From assembly GCA_013815485.1 (NCBI GenBank), contig JACDGB010000140.1, positions 1 through 5,712 on the forward strand: a DNA stretch of 5,712 nucleotides, read 5' to 3'. The DNA comes from Rubrobacter sp. (GTDB taxonomy: Bacteria > Actinomycetota > Rubrobacteria > Rubrobacterales > Rubrobacteraceae). The notes beneath the pieces are model-generated. The model did not search any database and was not told the DNA's origin. It saw only the letters and a program-made list of their open reading frames with translations. Position 1 is the stretch's first letter; every line of letters begins with the position of its first letter. Made by a program: the position numbers and the translations under genes. This document shows, piece by piece, positions 1 to 5,712 of the stretch.

Positions 1-10
1 CATCAGTCAT
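1..10 (-). CDS. possible start of a third gene in the pspA operon (runs off left edge)
   Basis: On the minus strand an ATG at 10-8 overlaps the TGA stop (9-7) of the preceding membrane-protein gene as ATGA, the usual form of translational coupling. An AGGTGA ribosome binding site at 23-18 precedes it with a 7-base gap. Only Met-Thr-Asp can be read before the window ends, so nothing can be said about the product. A second ATG at 3-1 is less well spaced from the binding site. The call rests on the overlap and the binding site alone. Confidence 0.35.
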
Positions 11-822
11 CGTGTAGTCACCTGCTTCATGTCGTTTTCCGGCAATGGTTCAACGGCTCGCGTCACCTGATCCAACCCTTTTCGGAAGTATGACACGCGC
101 TCCCTGAGATGCACGAGGCCCGACTCAATCGAGGGTGAACCGAGGCTCGTATCCAGGGCGAGCAACTCGCCACGCAGGTTGCCGAGCAAGCTCTCCGCAC
201 CCTCCAGTTGGGCGTTGATAACGCTGATCCCTTCCAATATGTCCGCATGATTTTCCAACTCGCCGCGCCGCCCGTTTAATGCGCTCTCGAAGGCGGTCCA
301 CGTCGCGGAGCCCGGCTCCAGCGACGCAAGGTCTTTCTCCAACCCCTCTATGCGACGCCTGATGCCGCCCAGATCCACGCTCTCCAAATGACGCCTCAGC
401 GCAGCCCGCCGCCGCGCCAGCCGCGCCGTGCCCTCGACCTCCCCAACTATCGTGAAGATGTCCTCGTCCAGTAGCGGCCGGTACTCACCCGGCAGAAGCT
501 CCCAACTCTCAAGAACCCCATCCTGCAAAGCCCGGATGCGCTTCATCTGCGGCGCCGCTTTCCGGTCTTCCTTCGCCACCCGCTTTAGTTCTGCGATGTT
601 ATCTCGCGCCCACCGCGATAACTCCTTGCGCCGGTCTACGCGCCGATCCACGAGCCGCGCCCCCGTATACGCCGCGCCAGCCCCGAATAGCCCGGCGAGG
701 ATAAAGTTCGTCTCCGGCGGAATAGCCATGATCGCGGTCAGGCCGGCGAGGGAGCCGAAGGGGATCAGACGCAGAACGTGGCTCGACAGGCTCCTCTTCC
801 GCCGGGCCGGGACGCTAGCCAC
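7..822 (-). CDS. two-helix membrane protein with long coiled coil, PspM-like by position
   Basis: From the GTG at 822 the product is 271 residues. A basic N-terminus (residues 7-18) is followed by two hydrophobic segments (about 16-34 and 39-55) separated by a short PPETN turn. An Arg-rich stretch (56-65) comes next, then about 200 residues of charged, Leu/Ala-rich, helical coiled-coil sequence. This predicts a membrane hairpin with a large cytoplasmic coiled coil. The gene directly follows pspA and overlaps it by 8 bases, so the two are cotranscribed and translationally coupled. In mycobacteria the gene after pspA encodes PspM, a membrane partner of PspA of similar size. That analogy is inference from position and architecture, not from a recognised motif. 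An earlier in-frame GTG at 846 would add 8 residues and give a 32-base overlap. I prefer 822 because a strong ribosome binding site precedes it at 838-828. No enzymatic motif is visible. Confidence 0.8.
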   Translation of the reverse strand: MASVPARRKRSLSSHVLRLIPFGSLAGLTAIMAIPPETNFILAGLFGAGAAYTGARLVDRRVDRRKELSRWARDNIAELKRVAKEDRKAAPQMKRIRALQDGVLESWELLPGEYRPLLDEDIFTIVGEVEGTARLARRRAALRRHLESVDLGGIRRRIEGLEKDLASLEPGSATWTAFESALNGRRGELENHADILEGISVINAQLEGAESLLGNLRGELLALDTSLGSPSIESGLVHLRERVSYFRKGLDQVTRAVEPLPENDMKQVTTR

Positions 823-1576
823 GCGGGCTCTCCTCCCTGCGCTCACCGGAGGAACGCTCGTTTCCGGTTGGAATTTCTTCCGCCGGGGCGGGCTCCACGG
901 CTTCGGGTTGGCGCAGTCCCATCTGAATCTCCATCATCTCCAACTCCCGCTCGGCGTCGAGGCGCTTCAGGTCTATCTCGGCCGCGGCGATCTCGCGTTC
1001 CGTCTCGCTCACCCCGAGTTCCCCGACGGCCTGGGCCTCGAAAGACGACTGCCGGATAGCCTGACGGGCCTTCTCCAGGTCACGGGACGAGTCGGACAGG
1101 GAGATGCTGGCGCGGGCCTCATTGGCTGTGCGAAGAGCGCGGGAACGCTGGTGCTCCTCCATGAGAGCCGCGCGCTCGCGCACGGTGTCGTTGTAGCGGC
1201 GTTCCTGGTCTCGGAACGCTCGCTCCATCTCCTGCGAGTTGAGGCGAGCCTCATCCAGGCGGCCTTCGATCTCCGCGAGGCTATTCTGGGCCTCCTGCTT
1301 CTGCTGGACGACCTCGACGGCGGCCCCGCGCTGTCCGCGGGAGGCAAGCTCGCGGGCCTGGCGTTCCTTGGCAGCGACGATCTTCTGCTTCGAGGCGGCG
1401 TCGCTCGTGAGCATCTTCTCGTAGGCCATCGTGCGGGCCGCCGCGACCTGGAGCTTCTTGAGATTCTCCAACTCATCCTGGACGGCGTTCTCCAGCAGGA
1501 TCTCCGGGTTTCGCCGCTCCACGCCCGAGAGGAACCTTCCGAAGAAACCGCGTATGGACCTCGTCAATCTTCCCAT
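815..1576 (-). CDS. pspA: phage shock protein A (PspA/IM30 family)
   Basis: The 253-residue product belongs to the PspA/IM30/Vipp1 family of ESCRT-III-like proteins, which bind and stabilise stressed cytoplasmic membranes and form oligomeric scaffolds. Residues 1-20 form a plausible amphipathic membrane-binding helix with Phe, Leu and Arg faces. A family-typical NPEILLENAV segment (23-32) starts the body, which continues as an almost unbroken Ala/Glu/Arg/Gln-rich coiled coil to about residue 220. The last 30 residues form a Pro/Glu/Ser-rich, probably disordered tail longer than in the Escherichia coli protein (about 220 residues). There is no signal peptide or transmembrane segment. The ATG at 1576 is the natural start because it keeps the amphipathic helix at the N-terminus. 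A weak G-rich ribosome binding site (GGGGGGTAG, 1594-1586) lies about 9 bases upstream. The gene heads an operon with the membrane protein at 7-822, and its own TATAAT promoter lies at 1625-1653. Confidence 0.92.
   Translation of the reverse strand: MGRLTRSIRGFFGRFLSGVERRNPEILLENAVQDELENLKKLQVAAARTMAYEKMLTSDAASKQKIVAAKERQARELASRGQRGAAVEVVQQKQEAQNSLAEIEGRLDEARLNSQEMERAFRDQERRYNDTVRERAALMEEHQRSRALRTANEARASISLSDSSRDLEKARQAIRQSSFEAQAVGELGVSETEREIAAAEIDLKRLDAERELEMMEIQMGLRQPEAVEPAPAEEIPTGNERSSGERREESPRG
828..838 (-). promoter_or_regulatory. strong ribosome binding site inside the 3' end of pspA
   Basis: Read on the minus strand, AGGGAGGAGAG (838-828) is a near-ideal Shine-Dalgarno sequence. The GGAG core ends 7 bases before the GTG at 822-820. 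It lies within the last codons of pspA and decides the start of the downstream membrane-protein gene. The alternative GTG at 846 lies upstream of this site, so it could not use it. Confidence 0.7.
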
Positions 1577-1602
1577 GAAAGTCGTCTACCCCCCGACAGA
1601 GT

Positions 1603-1617
1603 GAACGTCAAATGTTC
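1603..1617. promoter_or_regulatory. imperfect palindrome in the pspA leader, candidate operator
   Basis: GAACGTCAAATGTTC has GAAC/GTTC half-sites and is an imperfect 6-3-6 inverted repeat with one mismatched pair. It lies just downstream of the predicted start of the TATAAT promoter and overlaps the TTGACG element of the weaker second promoter. That is a suitable place for a repressor or activator of pspA. No regulator gene is visible in the window and the spacing does not fit LexA. Confidence 0.3.
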
Positions 1618-1624
1618 GTATTCG

Positions 1625-1653
1625 ATTATATCATCGGTACGTCCGGCTCCCGA
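1625..1653 (-). promoter_or_regulatory. predicted pspA operon promoter
   Basis: On the minus strand a perfect -10 TATAAT (1630-1625) is preceded, with a 17-base spacer, by TCGGGA (1653-1648), a 3-of-6 match to the -35 consensus. Transcription would start near 1618 and leave an untranslated leader of about 42 bases before the pspA ATG. It lies in the 107-base gap after the upstream membrane GGDEF-like gene, so the pspA operon probably has its own promoter. A second, weaker candidate overlaps the leader: TTGACG (1611-1606), a 17-base spacer and TAGACG (1588-1583), which would start transcription on the pspA ATG itself. Its -10 lacks the final T. Confidence 0.6.
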
Positions 1654-1683
1654 AAGGGTTTCATCGGCTCCAGCCTATCCTTT

Positions 1684-2682
1684 TTACGGCGTGGATTGCG
1701 AGCTTCCCTTGCGGCCTCCTCCACGGAGCGCGTTCTTCCCGGCGAACACGATCGCGCTTGGGGACTCCGTCTCGAAGGCTGCCTCCAGCGCCTGCCCGGC
1801 CGCCGCCAGCAGGTCTTCGGGCGAGCGGGCGTCGCGCGGATACAGGGCCGCTCCCACCCGCGTCTCCTCGGATCCCAGAGAGCCGGACGCCGCGAGGGTC
1901 CGGCGCGCCGCGCTCTCCACGCCTCTTTCGTCGAGACCAGAGAGGACCACCCCGAACACCGAGCCCTCGCCGAGGAGCACCGGCTCCCCGATGCGGGAGT
2001 GCACCCGCTCGAGGAGTAGATCCAGGTCCTCTAAATTGCGACCGGGGTCTACCAGGATGACCGCCACCTGCGCGTCCCGGTGAGACTCGATCTCCCCGGT
2101 CACCTGATCCACCAACACAGATCCGTCCTCGTCCACGGAGTATTCGTCCCCAAAGGTCTCGGAACCGGGCAGGTTTCGGACGATAAACAGGGCAAAGAGG
2201 CCCATGAGCGCGAGGACACCGAGACGGAAGAAGATCAAGACCGGGTCCTCGGCGTCCGCCGCGTCTACCAGGATGACCGGCAGCATCGCCAGCACGTACC
2301 CGACGAGCGTGGAGATAAGAGCCGAAAGCCCGATCCGCCACGACCCATGCAAGGCCGCCGCGAGGAGCAACGGCCAGTACAGCGCATGAAGCTCACTCGA
2401 CACCCCGCCGGAGAAGAAGACCGCCAGCGCCACGAAGACCGCCCAGGACACGTAGACAACGGCGCAAAACCCTTCGGTGAACTGGTCCGTGGGCAAGAGC
2501 AACAAGGCGACCGCCGCCGTCACCGCGACCGCTGCCACCAAATAGAGGAGCACAAATGACACGCCGGGCTCGTAGGAAGGCTGGTGGAGGAGCAGAAGTG
2601 AAAGCACCACCATCCCCAGGTACAGGAGCGAAAGTGCCTTCAAAATGCGCGAGTTGCGCCGGTTGCTATTGCTGCCACCCAC
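1684..2682 (-). CDS. six-helix membrane protein with degenerate GGDEF domain
   Basis: From the GTG at 2682 the product is 332 residues. Six hydrophobic segments are visible at about 14-33, 41-63, 72-90, 98-112, 117-139 and 147-169. An acidic linker follows, then a cytoplasmic domain (about 191-303) that follows the GGDEF fold order: a first strand ending VAVILVD, a helix LDLLLERVHSRIG, the signature hairpin, then TRVGAALYP and a final helix PEDLLAAAGQALEAAF. The signature, normally GGDEF or GGEEF, reads GEGSVF (238-243), so the catalytic and GTP-binding residues are lost and cyclic-di-GMP synthesis is not expected. The six-helix module resembles the membrane sensor regions of actinobacterial kinases and cyclases, which suggests a role in sensing or partner binding. 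An ATG at 2721 would add 13 residues, but it lacks a ribosome binding site and a -10 element (2697-2692) lies inside that extension. The TAA stop is at 1686-1684. Confidence 0.75.
   Translation of the reverse strand: MGGSNSNRRNSRILKALSLLYLGMVVLSLLLLHQPSYEPGVSFVLLYLVAAVAVTAAVALLLLPTDQFTEGFCAVVYVSWAVFVALAVFFSGGVSSELHALYWPLLLAAALHGSWRIGLSALISTLVGYVLAMLPVILVDAADAEDPVLIFFRLGVLALMGLFALFIVRNLPGSETFGDEYSVDEDGSVLVDQVTGEIESHRDAQVAVILVDPGRNLEDLDLLLERVHSRIGEPVLLGEGSVFGVVLSGLDERGVESAARRTLAASGSLGSEETRVGAALYPRDARSPEDLLAAAGQALEAAFETESPSAIVFAGKNALRGGGRKGSSQSTP
2047..2279. repeat. 17-base exact direct repeat within the membrane GGDEF-like gene
   Basis: GTCTACCAGGATGACCG occurs at 2047-2063 and again at 2263-2279, exactly 216 bases apart. 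On the minus (coding) strand both copies encode Val-Ile-Leu-Val-Asp with identical codons, once at the end of the fifth membrane helix and once in the first strand of the GGDEF-like domain. Because 216 is divisible by three, recombination between them would delete 72 codons in frame. The listed range spans both copies. Confidence 0.7.
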
Positions 2683-2720
2683 CTCCAAGCTATGATACGC
2701 GCATCCAGACCCCCTCGCCA
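2668..2720. promoter_or_regulatory. divergent promoter with overlapping -10 elements
   Basis: On the plus strand TATGAT (2691-2696) is a 5-of-6 match to the -10 consensus, with TTGCTG (2669-2674) 16 bases upstream as a weak -35. Transcription would start near 2703, giving the small PRC-barrel-like gene a leader of about 32 bases that contains its ribosome binding site. On the minus strand TATCAT (2697-2692) overlaps it almost completely, with TGGCGA (2720-2715) at 17 bases as a weak -35. Transcription would start near 2685, three bases before the GTG of the membrane GGDEF-like gene. The two -10 elements are nearly the same symmetrical stretch read in opposite directions. Confidence 0.5.
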
Positions 2721-2734
2721 TCGGAGGTGAGCCC

Positions 2735-2893
2735 GTGGAAGATGCGGATCACGGTCCCCAAAACCCGTACGCCGCGCTCGAAGGCTACGGCGTTTACGAC
2801 GCTCGGGGCGAGAAGGCCGGACAGGTCGAGGCGACCGTCTACGACGCTCCGAGCGACACTCTCAAGTACATCTCCGCGCGCGGCAGAGGTTAG
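2735..2893 (+). CDS. small protein, truncated PRC-barrel-like domain
   Basis: This 52-residue gene starts at GTG 2735 and ends at TAG 2891-2893. A very good ribosome binding site, GGAGGTGAG (2723-2731), ends 3 bases before the GTG. The protein contains EGYGVYDARGEKAGQVEATV (16-35) followed by YDAPSDTLKYIS. This matches the first three strands of PRC-barrel domains, where a VYD-x-x-GEK-x-G-x-V motif is followed by an acidic turn and an L-x-Y-I strand. PRC-barrel domains are normally about 75-80 residues, so about a third of the fold is missing at the C-terminus. It may be a real small protein that folds as a dimer or with a partner, or a gene truncated when the convergent GGDEF-like gene came to abut it. 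The strong ribosome binding site and upstream TATGAT favour expression. Domain assignment is from motif recognition; function is unknown. Confidence 0.6.
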   Translation: MEDADHGPQNPYAALEGYGVYDARGEKAGQVEATVYDAPSDTLKYISARGRG

Positions 2894-3297
2894 CGGGAGA
2901 GATTCTCCCGCTCCGCGGCGGCTCGGGCACGGCACAGGAGGCCGTGTGAGGCGTCGCCCGGCTCCTGGAACGCGATGCCGATGGCGGATTCAGGGATGGC
3001 TTCGCGCAGGCGACGTTCCACGACCTTCGCATCCTCCAACTTGGTGTTGGGGAGGGCTATAACGATCTCATCGGGGCCGGGACAGGCGATAAGGTCGCCC
3101 CTGCGCAGCAAGCCGACTATCTGACGCATGTTTTCGGGGATCCACTTGTGCTGAGAGCGGGCAACGAGGATGCTCAGAGGCAGGTCGAAATCAGTGGAGA
3201 CCGAGACCTCCTCCCTCAAGGCCCGCTCGAAGTCCTTGACGGATCTCGGCTCCTGCGCTGTGTATTCCGTGTTTTCTCTTCTGCGACCCCTGTCCAT
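2890..3297 (-). CDS. soluble degenerate GGDEF-domain protein
   Basis: The 135-residue product is a stand-alone GGDEF-like domain with no membrane segment or signal peptide. The order of elements is right: an FERALREEV helix (23-31), a strand PLSILVARS (40-48), LLRRGDLIA (63-71), the signature hairpin GPDEIVIALP (74-83), a helix LEDAKVVERRLREAI (87-101) and the strand SAIGIAF (104-110). In active diguanylate cyclases the signature is GG(D/E)EF and the first strand carries the metal-binding Asp of a DxDxFK motif. Here the signature is GPDEI and the first strand ends VARSQHK, so metal and GTP binding are probably lost. The domain is also shorter than the usual 160 residues. It may be a ligand-binding or protein-interaction remnant. 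It diverges from ligA with 77 bases between start codons and converges with the small PRC-barrel-like gene, overlapping it by 4 bases (TTAG). The ATG at 3297 has no ribosome binding site, but a -10 element lies just upstream. Confidence 0.75.
   Translation of the reverse strand: MDRGRRRENTEYTAQEPRSVKDFERALREEVSVSTDFDLPLSILVARSQHKWIPENMRQIVGLLRRGDLIACPGPDEIVIALPNTKLEDAKVVERRLREAIPESAIGIAFQEPGDASHGLLCRARAAAERENLSR
2892..2912. terminator. hairpin at the junction of two convergent genes
   Basis: A perfect 9-base inverted repeat, AGCGGGAGA and TCTCCCGCT, is separated by a GAT loop. It starts inside the stop codon of the plus-strand small gene and encodes the last residues of the minus-strand GGDEF-like gene. 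Its position between convergent genes suggests a transcription-end or transcript-stabilising structure usable from both sides. Neither strand has the T-run of a classical Rho-independent terminator, so termination is uncertain. Confidence 0.4.
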
Positions 3298-3299
3298 AG

Positions 3300-5712
<2,413 letters not shown>

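Noticed and set aside
1603..1617. LexA (SOS) box at the GAAC/GTTC repeat upstream of pspA
   Set aside because: The Gram-positive LexA site has four bases between GAAC and GTTC; here there are seven.
1577..1683. Rho-independent terminator between the membrane GGDEF-like gene and pspA
   Set aside because: Only a weak 4-bp stem is possible around GAAACCCTTTC on the minus strand and no T-run follows it.
428..2083. 551-codon open frame on the plus strand
   Set aside because: It lies antisense to the coiled-coil membrane protein, pspA and part of the GGDEF-like gene. Its product is Arg/Ser/Leu-rich with no domain, which is typical of the open antisense frames in GC-rich coding DNA.
1661..2341. 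226-codon open frame on the minus strand in another frame of the GGDEF-like membrane gene
   Set aside because: Gly/Arg-rich translation with no hydrophobic helices or domain; the overlapping frame with six membrane segments and a GGDEF-like fold is clearly the coding one.
2690..2935. 81-codon open frame on the minus strand opposite the small PRC-barrel-like gene
   Set aside because: The plus strand has the better ribosome binding site, promoter and a recognisable domain. The minus-strand frame also runs across the end of the soluble GGDEF-like gene and the start of the membrane gene.
2556..3062. 168-codon open frame on the plus strand
   Set aside because: Arg/Pro/Ser-rich, no domain, no ribosome binding site, and it overlaps three better-supported genes in other frames.

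Overview
This window is GC-rich with dense genes, short intergenic gaps and frequent GTG starts. A likely source is a high-GC Gram-positive actinobacterium, possibly a Rubrobacter-like lineage. That guess rests on composition, a PspA gene followed by a small two-helix membrane protein, and promoters that sit directly against start codons (leaderless mRNA is common in Actinobacteria). No database search was possible.

Left part, minus strand (about 1-1650): a phage-shock-type envelope-stress operon. pspA (815-1576) is followed, with a tight translational overlap, by a gene for a two-helix membrane protein with a long coiled coil (7-822), in the position of actinobacterial PspM. An ATGA overlap with a well-placed ribosome binding site suggests a third gene leaving the window at the left edge. 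A consensus TATAAT promoter lies just upstream of pspA.

Middle part (1684-3297): three genes around two compact intergenic regions. On the minus strand is a six-helix membrane protein with a cytoplasmic degenerate GGDEF domain (1684-2682). Divergent from it is a 52-residue gene encoding the first half of a PRC-barrel-like domain (2735-2893), and their -10 elements overlap almost perfectly. Convergent with the small gene, and overlapping its stop codon, is a second, soluble, degenerate GGDEF protein (2890-3297). Both GGDEF-like proteins have lost the signature needed for cyclic-di-GMP synthesis, so they are more likely sensors, scaffolds or relics than enzymes.

Right part, plus strand (3340-5712): ligA, a full-length NAD-dependent DNA ligase. 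Its near-consensus promoter is placed so that transcription should start on the G of its GTG start codon. The ligA stop overlaps (ATGA) the start of a gene that runs off the right edge and encodes a P-loop ATPase with Walker A GANGSGKT. The visible part of this last gene has lower GC and rarer codons than ligA, which suggests a recently acquired accessory gene.

The window is therefore a housekeeping gene and a stress operon with small signalling-domain remnants between them. The least explained parts are the pair of degenerate GGDEF proteins around the half PRC-barrel gene, and the truncated ATPase at the right edge.
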